Shown: positions 41,948-50,987, numbered from the stretch's first letter. The stretch: 64,000 nt of DNA from Antiquaquibacter soli (GCF_030580675.1 NZ_JAUQUB010000001.1:434001-498000); one strand, 5' to 3'. Made by a program: numbers and translations. Notes: a model not told the origin generated them from the letters alone.

Positions 41948-42565
41948 GTGACTTCAGCGCTGTTCATCATCGACGTGCAGAACGATTTCACCGAGGGCGG
42001 CGCGCTCGGCGTCGACGGGGGCGCGGCGGTGGCCGCGGGAGTCACGGAGTACCTCGCCGACGGGCATCCGTACGACGTGATCGTGGCATCCCGCGACTGG
42101 CATGACGGCCACAACGACAACGGAGGGCACTTCCACCCGGAGCCGGATTTCGTCGACACCTGGCCCGAGCACTGCGTCGCGGGCACGGAGGGCGCCGAGT
42201 ACCACCCCGCTCTCGACGACGGGCTCATCGACGTGCACGTGCGCAAGGGCCAGGGCAAACCCGCCTACTCGATCTTCGAGGGCATCACGGATGACGGCGA
42301 GACCGTGCCCGAGGCGCTCGACCGGCTCGGCGTCACCGACATCGATGTCGCCGGGATCGCAACCGACTACTGCGTGCTCGCGTCCGCGCTCGACGCCGTC
42401 GCAGCGGGACGTCGCGTGCGCGTGCTGACCGATCTCGTCGCCGGTGTCGCCGACGACTCGAGCGCCGCGGCGCTCGCCCGGCTGGAGGCCGCGGGCGTCG
42501 AGCTCGTGACCGCCCAGCCCACCACGAACCCCACCACCCAGCCCACCACCAAGGGAGAGAAGTGA
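41948..42565 (+). CDS. pncA: Nicotinamidase (isochorismatase family)
   Basis: Hydrolyses nicotinamide to nicotinate for NAD salvage. 205 aa. Catalytic Asp9 in FIIDVQNDF, metal ligands in SRDWHDGHND and the following His residues, Lys in HVRKGQGK, and nucleophile Cys142 in GIATDYCVLASA. The C-terminus is an unusual low-complexity tail of Pro-Thr-Thr units (TTNPTTQPTT). GTG 41948 is the start; the stop overlaps gabD as GTGA. Confidence 0.93.
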   Translation: MTSALFIIDVQNDFTEGGALGVDGGAAVAAGVTEYLADGHPYDVIVASRDWHDGHNDNGGHFHPEPDFVDTWPEHCVAGTEGAEYHPALDDGLIDVHVRKGQGKPAYSIFEGITDDGETVPEALDRLGVTDIDVAGIATDYCVLASALDAVAAGRRVRVLTDLVAGVADDSSAAALARLEAAGVELVTAQPTTNPTTQPTTKGEK

Positions 42566-44028
42566 TCACCGAATCCGAGCTGCTGGCGAAGGTGCCGGCC
42601 GGCCTCTACATCGGCGGCGAGTGGGTCGAGTCGACCTCCGGCCGATCCATCCACGTGCAGGATCCGGCGACCGGCGCGGTCATCAAGACCATCGCCGACG
42701 CGTCGGTCGAGGACGGCACGCGGGCCCTCGACGCCGCCGTCGCCGCCCAGGATTACTGGGCCGCCACCCCGCCCCGGGTGCGCGGCGAGATCCTCCGCCG
42801 CGCCTTCGACCTCCTGCAGGAGCGGGCAGACGAGTTCGCGCTGCTCATGACCCTCGAGATGGGCAAGCCGCTCGCGGAGGCCCGCGGCGAGGTCGCCTAC
42901 GGTGGCGAGTTCTTGCGCTGGTTCGGCGAGGAGGCGGTGCGCATCACCGGGCGCTACGGCTCGAACCCCGAGGGCACGGGGCGCATGATCGTCACTCACC
43001 TGCCGGTCGGCCCCTCGTTCCTCATCACGCCGTGGAACTTCCCGCTCGCGATGGCCACCCGCAAGATCGCCCCGGCGATCGCCGCCGGGTGCACCTCCGT
43101 CATCAAGCCCGCGGAGCTCACCCCGCTCACGACCCTCTACTTCGTGAAGCTGCTCGGGGACGCCGGGCTCCCGAAGGGCGTCGTCAACGTCATCACGACC
43201 TCGACCTCCCGTGACGTGTCCGGCCCGATCATCGCCGACCCGCGACTGCGCAAGCTGAGCTTCACCGGGTCGACGGGCGTCGGCCAGCAGCTCATGAAGC
43301 AGGCGTCGGAGAACGTCCTGCGCACGTCGATGGAGCTCGGCGGCAACGCCCCGTTCCTCGTCTTCGAGGACGCCGACCTCGACAAGGCCGTCGAGGGCGC
43401 GATGCTCGCGAAGTTCCGCAACATCGGCCAGGCGTGCACCGCTGCCAATCGCTTCATCGTCCACGAGTCGGTCGCGGAGGAGTTCGCCCGCCGGGTCACC
43501 GAGCGCGTGAAGGGCATGCGCGTCGGTCGCGGGACCGACGACGGCGTCACCATCGGCCCCCTCATCAACGACGCCGCGGTCTCCAAGGCCGACGAGCTCG
43601 TCCAGGACGCGGTGTCCCGCGGCGCGACCGTGCTCACGGGCGGCACTGTGCTCGACCGCGACGGCAGCTTCTACGCGCCGACGGTGGTGTCCGGGGTCGT
43701 CGCGGGCAGCGACATCCTGCGCGAGGAGATCTTCGGGCCGGTGCTCTCCATCATCACGTTCACCGACGAGGCGGATGCCGTCGCGAAGGCCAACGACACC
43801 GAGTACGGGCTCGTGTCGTACGCGTTCACCCAGGATCTCGCTCGCGGCCAGCGCCTCATCGAATCGCTGCAGACCGGCATGATGGGGCTCAACGTGGGTG
43901 TCGTCTCCAACGCGGCGGCGCCGTTCGGCGGCGTCAAGCAGTCGGGTGTCGGCCGCGAGGGCGGCTTCGAGGGTATCCACGAGTACCTCGAAACCAAGTA
44001 CGTGCTGACGCCGAACCCGTTCGCGTAG
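42562..44028 (+). CDS. gabD: Succinate-semialdehyde dehydrogenase (NAD(P)+)
   Basis: Aldehyde dehydrogenase oxidising succinate semialdehyde to succinate, feeding the TCA cycle. 488 aa. FLITPWNFPLAMATRKIAPA, glycine motif FTGSTGVGQQLM, catalytic Glu in MELGGNAP and catalytic Cys292 in GQACTAANRF; the GabD-type segment VGREGGFEGIHEYLETKY is at the C-terminus. No GABA transaminase is adjacent. Coupled to the nicotinamidase gene by GTGA; the functional link may be NAD supply, but this is inference. Confidence 0.93.
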   Translation: MITESELLAKVPAGLYIGGEWVESTSGRSIHVQDPATGAVIKTIADASVEDGTRALDAAVAAQDYWAATPPRVRGEILRRAFDLLQERADEFALLMTLEMGKPLAEARGEVAYGGEFLRWFGEEAVRITGRYGSNPEGTGRMIVTHLPVGPSFLITPWNFPLAMATRKIAPAIAAGCTSVIKPAELTPLTTLYFVKLLGDAGLPKGVVNVITTSTSRDVSGPIIADPRLRKLSFTGSTGVGQQLMKQASENVLRTSMELGGNAPFLVFEDADLDKAVEGAMLAKFRNIGQACTAANRFIVHESVAEEFARRVTERVKGMRVGRGTDDGVTIGPLINDAAVSKADELVQDAVSRGATVLTGGTVLDRDGSFYAPTVVSGVVAGSDILREEIFGPVLSIITFTDEADAVAKANDTEYGLVSYAFTQDLARGQRLIESLQTGMMGLNVGVVSNAAAPFGGVKQSGVGREGGFEGIHEYLETKYVLTPNPFA

Positions 44029-44046
44029 GCGGTCGGGGAGGTCGGC

Positions 44047-44841
44047 ATGATCATCCCGATCGACTCGCTCGACGACCCGCGGCTGGCGGACTTCTCGCAT
44101 CGCACCGACGTTGCTCTCAAGAAGGCGCAGGGCACCGAGCACGGGCTCTACATCGCCGAGTCGGCGCTCGTGCTGGAGCGGGCGCTGCGCGCGGGGCATC
44201 GGCCCCGGTCGGTCCTCGCGCTCGGGTCATCCGTCGAGCAGGCGCTGGCCCTCGTGGGCGATGACGTGCCGGTCTTTTCGGGGCCGTCGGAGCTGCTCGA
44301 GGAGCTCACCGGGTACCTGCTGCACCGGGGGCTCATCGCGTCGATGCACCGACCGGCACTGCCCTCGCCCGGCGAGCTGCTGCGGGATGCCCGGCGCGTC
44401 GTCATCCTCGAGAACGTCGCCGACCCCACCAACGTCGGCGCGATCTTCCGCTCCGTTGCGGGGATCGGCGCTGACGCGGTGCTCGTGACGGAGCGCTGCT
44501 CCGACCCGTTCTACCGGCGGGCGATCCGCGTCTCGATGGGCACCGTGCTGCAGGTGCCGTGGACGCGCCTCGGCGGCTGGGATGACACGCGCGCGGCCCT
44601 CGACGAGCACGGGTTCTCCGCTGCCGCCCTCGCGCTCGAGCCGGGCGCGGTGTCGCTGCGCGAGTACGCTGCGACCGCACCGGACCGTGTCGCACTCGTG
44701 CTCGGCGAGGAGGGATACGGCCTCACGCGCGAGGCGATCGCGGCCGCCGACTCGGTCGTCCAGATCCCGATGCACCACGGCATCGACTCGCTCAACGTCG
44801 CCGCCACGGCCGCCGTGGCGATGTACGCCCTCGCCGAATAG
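44047..44841 (+). CDS. TrmH/SpoU-family RNA methyltransferase
   Basis: SAM-dependent 2'-O-ribose methyltransferase for tRNA or rRNA, 264 aa, with the deep trefoil knot motifs VADPTNVGAIFRSVAG (motif 1), ALVLGEEGYGL (motif 2) and IPMHHGIDSLNVAATAAVAM (motif 3). The N-terminal part (1-110) is a substrate-binding-like domain. ATG 44047 has GGGGAGG 8 nt upstream. The target nucleotide cannot be deduced. Confidence 0.92.
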   Translation: MIIPIDSLDDPRLADFSHRTDVALKKAQGTEHGLYIAESALVLERALRAGHRPRSVLALGSSVEQALALVGDDVPVFSGPSELLEELTGYLLHRGLIASMHRPALPSPGELLRDARRVVILENVADPTNVGAIFRSVAGIGADAVLVTERCSDPFYRRAIRVSMGTVLQVPWTRLGGWDDTRAALDEHGFSAAALALEPGAVSLREYAATAPDRVALVLGEEGYGLTREAIAAADSVVQIPMHHGIDSLNVAATAAVAMYALAE

Positions 44842-44850
44842 CCGGGACAA

Positions 44851-44912
44851 GGGCTCGCCTCATTCGCTGTGGCGCGGGAAGGTACACGCGCCCCTGCGAA
44901 TCGCACGAGCCC
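44851..44912. terminator. Probable bidirectional terminator
   Basis: GGGCTCG (44851-44857) and ATTCGC (44862-44867) pair with GCGAAT (44896-44901) and CGAGCCC (44906-44912); an inner GCGCG/CGCGC stem is also possible. It lies between the convergent trmH-like gene and the ABC protein. No U-tract, as is common at high GC. Confidence 0.55.
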
Positions 44913-44929
44913 GTGCGGGCCCGCGACTC

Positions 44930-46753
44930 TCACACGAGCAACTGGTGCTTCGCGAGGTCGCGGTACAGGGGCGTCGACTCCACGAGCTCGGAGTGGGTTC
45001 CCGTGCCGACGACCCGGCCGTGGTCGAGCACGACGATCTGGTCGGAGTCGACGACCGTGGAGAGCCGGTGCGCGATCACGATGAGCGTGCGATCCGTCGC
45101 GACGGCGTCGATCGCCTCGCGCAGGAGCTGCTCGTTGAGCCCGTCGAGCGACGAGGTCGACTCGTCGAGCAGCAGGATCGGGGGAGCGGCGAGCAGCGCG
45201 CGGGCGATCGCGAGCCGCTGCCGCTCCCCGCCGGAGAGCATGATGCCGTCCTCGCCGACGGGCGCGTCGAGCCCGAGCGGGTTGCGCTCGAGCACCTCGG
45301 AGAGATTGACCGAGCGCAGCACCTCGATGCACTGCTCGTCCGTGGCATCCGGCGTCGCGAGCAGGAGGTTGTCGCGGATGCTCCCCGCGAGCACCGGAGC
45401 ATCCTGCTCCACGTACCCGATGCGGCTGCGCAGCTCCGTGCGATCGAGGCCGCGGATGTCGACGCCCCCGAAGCGGACCACTCCCGAGGTCGGGTCGTAG
45501 AAGCGCTCGATGAGGGCGAGGATGGTGGACTTGCCCGCCCCTGACGGGCCGACGAGGGCCGTGCGCTTCCCCGCGGGCGCCGAGAACGTGACCCCGTGCA
45601 GGACGGTGCGGTCGGGGGCGTCGTCGTCGAGGTCGGAGTGCCCCGCGGCGCCCTCGGGGTAGGTGAACACGACGTCCTCGAACGACACCGCGTCATCGGA
45701 CTCGATCGCCGCGACCGGCCGGATGGCGGCATCCCCGTCGGTCTCCGACGGCAGGGCGACGATCTCCTGGATGCGGCCGAGCGCCCCAAGCGCTTGGTTG
45801 ACCGAGTTGATCGCGCCGAACGCACTGCCGAGCGGCATGATCATCATGAACAGGAAGAGGATGAACGCGACGAGGTTCGCGACCGTGATCGCGCCGCTCG
45901 CGACGCGGAAGCCGCCCACGCCGAGCACGACGAGGAGCGCCACCTGCAGGGCGATGCCGGCGACGGGCACGACGAGGGCCGAGATCTTCGCGACCTGCAG
46001 CCCCGCCCGCCACGCGCCCCGGGCGTCCTCCTCGATCGCGTCGATCTCGCGATCGGTGGCATTGGCCGCGCGCACGGTGCGCACGGCCGACAGCGAGCGC
46101 TCGACGGAGGCGGCGAGGTCGCCGACCTTCTCCTGCTGCTTGCGACTCGCGACCCGGATGCGCGACGACAGCGTCACGACGGTGACGACGGCGACGGCGA
46201 TCACGAGCACCGTCAGGCCGAGCAGCACGGGGTCGAGCAGGAGCATGGCGATGAGAGCGCCCACGAACACGAGTGCTCCGCCGACGGCGTCGACGAGTCC
46301 CTGGGTGATGACGGCGTAGAGCAGCGTCGTGTCTGACCCGACGCGGGAGACGAGATCGCCCGTGCGGCGGGTGTCGAACTCGCTGATCGGGAGCCGCAGC
46401 ATCCGGCGCACCAGCTGGCGGCGGGCGGACAGCACGACGGACGTCCCGGTGCGCTGCAGCAGGAAGTGCTGGATGCCCGACAGCACGCCCGAGGCGACGA
46501 CGAGCCCCACGAGCGCCCAGACGATGAGCCCGAGCGCCTCGCCGGCCTGGACGACCTCGATGACCTGGCTCACGAGGAGCGGCTGCGCGAGGGATGCTCC
46601 GGCGCCGAGGATGCTCAGCGCGATGGCCCACGCGATCATGCCGCGGTGCTCGCCGAGGTACGGCAGGAGCTGCCGCAGGCTCGCGCGGGGGCCGTCGTCC
46701 TTCGGTCGGGCGAACGGCGATCGGGGGCCCGAGGGGGCGGGGGTTGTGCTCAT
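44930..46753 (-). CDS. ABC exporter, fused membrane and ATPase domains
   Basis: 607-aa half-transporter expected to homodimerise and export a lipid, drug or peptide. Six membrane helices (about 35-320) with YAVITQGLVDAVGGALVF and other typical segments; nucleotide-binding domain from about 345 with Walker A GPSGAGKSTIL, signature LSGGERQRLAIARALL, Walker B ILLLDESTSSLD and H-loop IVIAHRLSTV. A Ser/Asp-rich linker joins the domains. The substrate is unknown. It is separated by 55 bp from the small HTH gene on the same strand. Confidence 0.92.
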   Translation of the reverse strand: MSTTPAPSGPRSPFARPKDDGPRASLRQLLPYLGEHRGMIAWAIALSILGAGASLAQPLLVSQVIEVVQAGEALGLIVWALVGLVVASGVLSGIQHFLLQRTGTSVVLSARRQLVRRMLRLPISEFDTRRTGDLVSRVGSDTTLLYAVITQGLVDAVGGALVFVGALIAMLLLDPVLLGLTVLVIAVAVVTVVTLSSRIRVASRKQQEKVGDLAASVERSLSAVRTVRAANATDREIDAIEEDARGAWRAGLQVAKISALVVPVAGIALQVALLVVLGVGGFRVASGAITVANLVAFILFLFMMIMPLGSAFGAINSVNQALGALGRIQEIVALPSETDGDAAIRPVAAIESDDAVSFEDVVFTYPEGAAGHSDLDDDAPDRTVLHGVTFSAPAGKRTALVGPSGAGKSTILALIERFYDPTSGVVRFGGVDIRGLDRTELRSRIGYVEQDAPVLAGSIRDNLLLATPDATDEQCIEVLRSVNLSEVLERNPLGLDAPVGEDGIMLSGGERQRLAIARALLAAPPILLLDESTSSLDGLNEQLLREAIDAVATDRTLIVIAHRLSTVVDSDQIVVLDHGRVVGTGTHSELVESTPLYRDLAKHQLLV

Positions 46754-46808
46754 GGTTCCAGTCTTCCCTGGCGAGGTGCCGCGTGCTTACTCCCGGCGGC
46801 GTAACTCG

Positions 46809-47024
46809 CTAGCTCCTGCCGTACTTCTTGTGGACGGCTTGCTTGCTGACTCCGAGGGCGAGCGCGATCAGCTGCCAGGAGGCATTGCTGTTGCGCGCGC
46901 GCCTCACGGCGACGGCCTCGACCCGGTCGAGCTCGCGCCGCAGTCCGGCGACCGCGCGCAGCGCGACGATGGGGTCCTCGGACCCGGCGTCGGCGGCGAG
47001 GGTGTGGATCGTTGCGGAGTCCAT
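46809..47024 (-). CDS. Small HTH protein, possible regulator
   Basis: 71-aa protein. Residues 45-68 (SWQLIALALGVSKQAVHKKY) form a clear helix-turn-helix resembling sigma-region-4/AsnC-like HTHs. The N-terminal half is an amphipathic helix rich in Arg, Glu and Ala (VAGLRRELDRVEAVAVRRAR), suitable for dimerisation. ATG 47024 is chosen; TTG 47033 is also possible. The palindrome GTCAAC-N4-GTTGAC lies 5 nt upstream of the ATG, with a second copy beyond, so autoregulation and control of the divergent ABC operon are plausible. Confidence 0.75.
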   Translation of the reverse strand: MDSATIHTLAADAGSEDPIVALRAVAGLRRELDRVEAVAVRRARNSNASWQLIALALGVSKQAVHKKYGRS

Positions 47025-47028
47025 GGCC

Positions 47029-47044
47029 GTCAACCATAGTTGAC
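47029..47044. promoter_or_regulatory. Palindromic operator site 1
   Basis: Perfect palindrome GTCAAC-CATA-GTTGAC. Together with site 2, it lies between the divergent HTH gene and the ABC exporter operon. Confidence 0.65.
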
Positions 47045-47056
47045 GAACGGGGTGCC

Positions 47057-47072
47057 GTCAACTCAGGTTGAC
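47057..47072. promoter_or_regulatory. Palindromic operator site 2
   Basis: Perfect palindrome GTCAAC-TCAG-GTTGAC, same 6-4-6 design as site 1 and centred 28 bp from it (under three helical turns). Both sites are followed by GAA. It lies just upstream of the proposed ABC promoter. Confidence 0.65.
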
Positions 47073-47100
47073 GAATGTCGACGCTGTCGGTGCCTCGGGT

Positions 47101-47106
47101 TAGGCT
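47101..47106 (+). promoter_or_regulatory. -10 box of ABC exporter operon
   Basis: TAGGCT ends 8 nt before GTG 47115. TCGACG 17 nt upstream (47078-47083) is an acceptable -35. Leaderless transcription is inferred. Confidence 0.5.
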
Positions 47107-47114
47107 CCTGTACC

Positions 47115-48041
47115 GTGCCAGCCCCCGTCATCGTCGCCACCGATCTCGTCAAGAAGTACAAGGACTTCGCCGCCGTCGACGGCATCACCTTCGAGGTCGC
47201 CCCCGGCGAGAGCTTCGGTCTCCTCGGCCCGAACGGAGCGGGCAAGTCCACGACGATGCGGATGATCGGGGCGGTGTCCACGCGCTCGAGCGGGAGCCTG
47301 AGCATCCTCGGCCTCGACCCCAACGAGCACGGGCCGGCGATCCGCTCGCAGCTCGGCGTCGTGCCCCAGCAGGACAACCTCGACACCGAGCTGCGCGTGC
47401 GCGACAACCTGCTCGTCTACGGCCGCTACTTCGGGCTGCCCCGGGCTCAGGTCGCCGCGCGAGCCGACGAGCTTCTCGAGTTCGCCCAGCTCTCCGACCG
47501 GGCGAAGGCCAAGGTCGACGACCTGTCCGGCGGGATGAAGCGGCGCCTCACCATCGCGCGCGCCCTCATCAACGAGCCCCGCGTGCTCCTCCTCGACGAG
47601 CCGACGACGGGGCTCGACCCGCAGGCCCGGCATATCCTCTGGGACCGCCTGTACCGACTCCGCGAGCAGGGCACGACTCTCGTGCTCACGACCCACTACA
47701 TGGACGAGGCGGAGCAGCTCGCCGACCGCCTCATCGTCGTCGACAAGGGCCGCATCATGGCCGAGGGCTCTCCCGCGTCGCTCATCCGCGAGCACTCCAG
47801 CCGGGAGGTGCTCGAGGTGCGATTCGGGTCGGAGCGCAACGCGACCGCCGCCGCCGATCTGGCCGGCATCGGCGACCGTCTCGAGGTGCTGCCCGACCGC
47901 ATCCTTCTCTACGCCCACTCCGGCGAGGAGGCCCTCGCCGAGGTCACCCGGCGCGGCCTCGAGCCGATCACGAGCCTCGTGCGGCGCTCGAGCCTGGAGG
48001 ACGTCTTCCTCAAGCTCACCGGCCGGAGCCTCATCGAATGA
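47115..48041 (+). CDS. ABC transporter ATPase (DrrA-like)
   Basis: 308-aa ATPase of an ABC-2 type exporter. Walker A GPNGAGKSTTMRM, Q-loop VVPQQDNLD, signature LSGGMKRRLTIARALI, Walker B VLLLDEPTTGLD and H-loop LTTHYMDEA. A C-terminal domain (about 225-308) ends with SLEDVFLKLTGRSL, typical of drug-resistance and polysaccharide-type ATPases. GTG 47115 gives the family N-terminus; the frame continues upstream without support. The stop overlaps the ATG of the first permease (ATGA). Confidence 0.93.
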   Translation: MPAPVIVATDLVKKYKDFAAVDGITFEVAPGESFGLLGPNGAGKSTTMRMIGAVSTRSSGSLSILGLDPNEHGPAIRSQLGVVPQQDNLDTELRVRDNLLVYGRYFGLPRAQVAARADELLEFAQLSDRAKAKVDDLSGGMKRRLTIARALINEPRVLLLDEPTTGLDPQARHILWDRLYRLREQGTTLVLTTHYMDEAEQLADRLIVVDKGRIMAEGSPASLIREHSSREVLEVRFGSERNATAAADLAGIGDRLEVLPDRILLYAHSGEEALAEVTRRGLEPITSLVRRSSLEDVFLKLTGRSLIE

Positions 48042-48838
48042 GCGCCGTCACCGCCGAACCGCGTTCCCACGCGAGGGCTTGGTTCGTCACCGAGCACAAG
48101 ATCCGCGCGATGCGCGGGTACACGGGCACGATCATCGCGACGACGATCGGCACCCCGCTGCTGTACCTCTTCGCGTTCGGCGTGGGTCTCGCGACCCTCA
48201 TCACGTCGAACGTCGGGCCGGTACCGGGCATCAGCTACCTGGAGTTCGTGGCCCCGGCGCTCCTCGCGACCGCCGCCGTGCTCGTCGCGATGGAGGAGTA
48301 CACGTTCGGCATCCTCCTCGGCCTCAAGTGGAACCCGATCTTCGTCGGGATGAACTCGACGCCGCTCACGGCCCGCCAGATCGTCGACGGGCTCATGCTC
48401 TTCATCGGCATCCGCATGCTCATCACGACGACGGTGTACTTCGTCGTCATGCTCGCGTTCGGAGCCGTGCCGTCGGGCTGGGGCATCCTGACGATCGTCG
48501 CCGGGATGCTCGGCGGCTTCGCTTTCGCGCCGGTGGCGGCGTACTCCGCCACCATCCAGGAGGACCGCGGTCAATTCGCGATCCTCCAGCGCACGGTCAT
48601 CCTGCCGCTCACGCTCTTCAGCGGCACCGTCTTCCCGCTCACGCAGCTTCCGGCGTTCCTGCAGTGGATCGGCTGGCTGTCGCCGCTGTGGCACGCCAGC
48701 GAACTCGGTCGCCAGTTCGTCTACGGACCCACCGAGCCGATCTGGCTCACCGTCGCGCACGTCGTGTACCTGCTCGCGCTCGGCGTCATCGGCTGGCAGC
48801 TGTGCGTCCGCACCGTCGCGAGGAGGCTGAACAAGTGA
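48038..48838 (+). CDS. ABC-2 type permease, subunit 1
   Basis: 266-aa membrane protein with six predicted helices (GTIIATTIGTPLLYLFAFGV and five others) and the ABC-2 family end region LFSGTVFPLTQLPAFLQWI followed by WLSPLWHASELGR. It should form the channel with the next permease, powered by the ATPase upstream. Coupled on both sides by 4-nt overlaps. Confidence 0.92.
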   Translation: MSAVTAEPRSHARAWFVTEHKIRAMRGYTGTIIATTIGTPLLYLFAFGVGLATLITSNVGPVPGISYLEFVAPALLATAAVLVAMEEYTFGILLGLKWNPIFVGMNSTPLTARQIVDGLMLFIGIRMLITTTVYFVVMLAFGAVPSGWGILTIVAGMLGGFAFAPVAAYSATIQEDRGQFAILQRTVILPLTLFSGTVFPLTQLPAFLQWIGWLSPLWHASELGRQFVYGPTEPIWLTVAHVVYLLALGVIGWQLCVRTVARRLNK

Positions 48839-49650
48839 CGACGACCCTCGACCGACCGCGCAGTGGCGGAGTGAAGGCCCTGTACGCCGGCAATGCCCGC
48901 GCGGTCGTGGGGCGCGGGCTGCTCGCGACCCGCAGCACCAACTGGATCATCGTGCTCACCGGCGTGTTCGAGCCGATCTTCTACCTGCTCGCGATGGGGA
49001 TCGGGCTCGGCTCCTACATCTCCGGGGTCACGGATGCCCGGGGCGACCAGATCCCCTACGCGGCGTTCATCGCTCCCGCCCTCCTCGCGGTGTCCGCGAT
49101 GAACGGAGCCGTGTACGACTCGACGTGGAACGTCTTCTTCAAGATGCACTTCGGCAAGCTCTACCAGGGCATGCTCGCGACGAGCCTGGGGCCGCTGGAT
49201 GTCGCGCTCGGCGAGATCTCGCTCGCCCTGCTGCGCGGCGCGGCCTACGGCACGACCTTCCTCCTGGTGATGCAGGCGCTCGGTCTCAACCTCTCGTGGA
49301 CGGCGCTGCTCGCGCTGCCGGCGATCCTCCTCATCGCCTTCGGCTTCGCGTCGCTCGGAATGGGCATCACGAGCTACCTCAAGACGTTCCAGCAGATGGA
49401 CTGGATCCAGTTCGTGATGCTGCCGATGTTCCTGTTCTCCGCGACGTTCTATCCGATCACGGTGTACCCCGAGCCGATCCAGTGGGTCGTCCAGGCCCTG
49501 CCGCTGTGGCACGGCGTGGAGCTCGTGCGCGGCCTCACGACGGGGGCTCTCACCTGGGCGATGCTCGTGCACCTCGGCTACTTCCTCGTGATGATCGCCC
49601 TCGGGCTGATCTTCACGACGAGGCGCCTGCGCGCGCTGTTCCTCGACTGA
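48835..49650 (+). CDS. ABC-2 type permease, subunit 2
   Basis: 271-aa six-helix permease from GTG 48835 (GTGA). It shares the architecture of subunit 1: conserved loop LGSYISGVTDARGDQIPYAA, then FLFSATFYPITVYPEPIQWV and ALPLWHGVELVRGL. The two different permeases suggest a heterodimeric exporter of the drug or lipid type; the substrate is unknown. Confidence 0.92.
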   Translation: MTTTLDRPRSGGVKALYAGNARAVVGRGLLATRSTNWIIVLTGVFEPIFYLLAMGIGLGSYISGVTDARGDQIPYAAFIAPALLAVSAMNGAVYDSTWNVFFKMHFGKLYQGMLATSLGPLDVALGEISLALLRGAAYGTTFLLVMQALGLNLSWTALLALPAILLIAFGFASLGMGITSYLKTFQQMDWIQFVMLPMFLFSATFYPITVYPEPIQWVVQALPLWHGVELVRGLTTGALTWAMLVHLGYFLVMIALGLIFTTRRLRALFLD

Positions 49651-49679
49651 TTACCGGAGGCTCTCGAACCGCGCCCGCG

Positions 49680-50960
49680 CTACTTGACGCTGCGCACCGG
49701 CAGGATCGCGAGCCCGCCCACGACGGCCGTCGCCGCCGAGACGATGAACAGCCCGAGGAACCCGCCCAGGTAGGCCACGATGAACGCGCCGACGAGCGGG
49801 GCGACCGCTTGCGGCACCGTCGTCGCGATGTTCATGATGCCGAGGTCCTTGCCGCGGGTGTGGGAGTTGGGCAGAACCTGCGTCGCGAGCGCCTGGTCCA
49901 CCGCCATGAAGCACCCGTACCCGAGGCCGAGAAGACCGGCGGCGAGGTACGTGATCGTGAGGTCGGGGATGAACGCGATGAGCAGAGCAGCGAGACCCTG
50001 GAGATACGCCGCGACGTAGACGAACGGCTTGCGCTTGCCGATGACGTCGGAGAGCTTGCCGAAGCCGAGCGCCGCGAGAATGAAGAAGACGAGGTAGACG
50101 ACCGTCAGGCTCAGCAGGTCGTCCTCGGCGGTGGCCTCCCGGCCGAGGCCGAACATGATGAAGTACAGCAGCAGGGTCGTCCCGAGCGCGTTGCCGATGT
50201 TGACGAGGATGCGGCTGAGGAGGGTCCAGCCGAAGTCCGGGTGCTTCACCGGGTTGATCCAGAAGCCCTTGATGAGCGCACCGAGGGTGAACGGCGGACG
50301 CAGCACCTTCGGCAGCACCTCGTCGGGGATGGCGAGCAGGAACGGCAGCACGAGCACGACGAGCAGCACCGACATGAGGGCGTAGCCGACGAAGTTGCTG
50401 AGCGCGAGGGTCGTGACGAGCAGGATGCCGAGCACGGTGCCGAGGGCCTGGGGTGCGGAGACCCATCCCGAGACGAAACCGCGCTGGTTCACCGGTACCT
50501 GATCGGAGATCGTCGCCGTTAGGGCGGCCGTGAGCATGCAGAACCCGATGATGGCGACCGCCCAGGAGATGCCGACGCCGAGGATCGTCGTCTGCAGGCC
50601 GAGCACGAAAAGTGCGATGGCGAAGACGAGGGTTCCCGCGAAGATCCACGGGCGCCGGCGGCCGAAGCGCGAGGTGGTGCGGTCGGAGAGCGCACCGGTG
50701 ATCGGGTAGGCGAGCAGGGCGCACGCCCCCGCGATGCCCGAGATGATGCCGAAGGCGACGACGCTGTCAGTCCAGTTCAGGGGGTTCAGGACGGAGTCGA
50801 CCTGCTGCGGCAGCAGCAGCTGGATGGGCGTGAGCTGGGCCATCCAGATCCCGAACCAGGCGGTGGCGAAGAGGGCGATCCAGCCCGCGGGAACGCGGCG
50901 AGTGGGCTCGGCGAACGGAGTAAAGGCTCTTGGCGCCGTCGGCGGAGGGGCAGCAGTCAC
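49680..50960 (-). CDS. MFS transporter (sugar/GPH-like)
   Basis: 426-aa major facilitator with 12 predicted helices. Loop 2-3 carries the MFS motif GALSDRTTSRFGRRRPWI. The N-terminus has TAWFGIWMAQLTPIQLLLPQ, as in putative actinobacterial sugar/melibiose-type transporters. GTG 50960 lies 6 nt after TAGTCT on the minus strand. It lies 27 bp downstream of ribH but has its own probable promoter, so a role in flavin transport is not implied. Confidence 0.88.
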   Translation of the reverse strand: MTAAPPPTAPRAFTPFAEPTRRVPAGWIALFATAWFGIWMAQLTPIQLLLPQQVDSVLNPLNWTDSVVAFGIISGIAGACALLAYPITGALSDRTTSRFGRRRPWIFAGTLVFAIALFVLGLQTTILGVGISWAVAIIGFCMLTAALTATISDQVPVNQRGFVSGWVSAPQALGTVLGILLVTTLALSNFVGYALMSVLLVVLVLPFLLAIPDEVLPKVLRPPFTLGALIKGFWINPVKHPDFGWTLLSRILVNIGNALGTTLLLYFIMFGLGREATAEDDLLSLTVVYLVFFILAALGFGKLSDVIGKRKPFVYVAAYLQGLAALLIAFIPDLTITYLAAGLLGLGYGCFMAVDQALATQVLPNSHTRGKDLGIMNIATTVPQAVAPLVGAFIVAYLGGFLGLFIVSAATAVVGGLAILPVRSVK

Positions 50961-50966
50961 CGCGCC

Positions 50967-50972
50967 AGACTA
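50967..50972 (-). promoter_or_regulatory. -10 box of MFS gene
   Basis: On the minus strand TAGTCT ends 6 nt before GTG 50960, which fits a leaderless message. Confidence 0.45.
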
Positions 50973-50987
50973 CTGCCCCGCGCTCGC

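Noticed and set aside
42505-42562. CCCACCACC-type microrepeat at the nicotinamidase C-terminus as a regulatory repeat
   Set aside because: It is in frame and encodes a Pro-Thr tail; best explained as low-complexity coding sequence.
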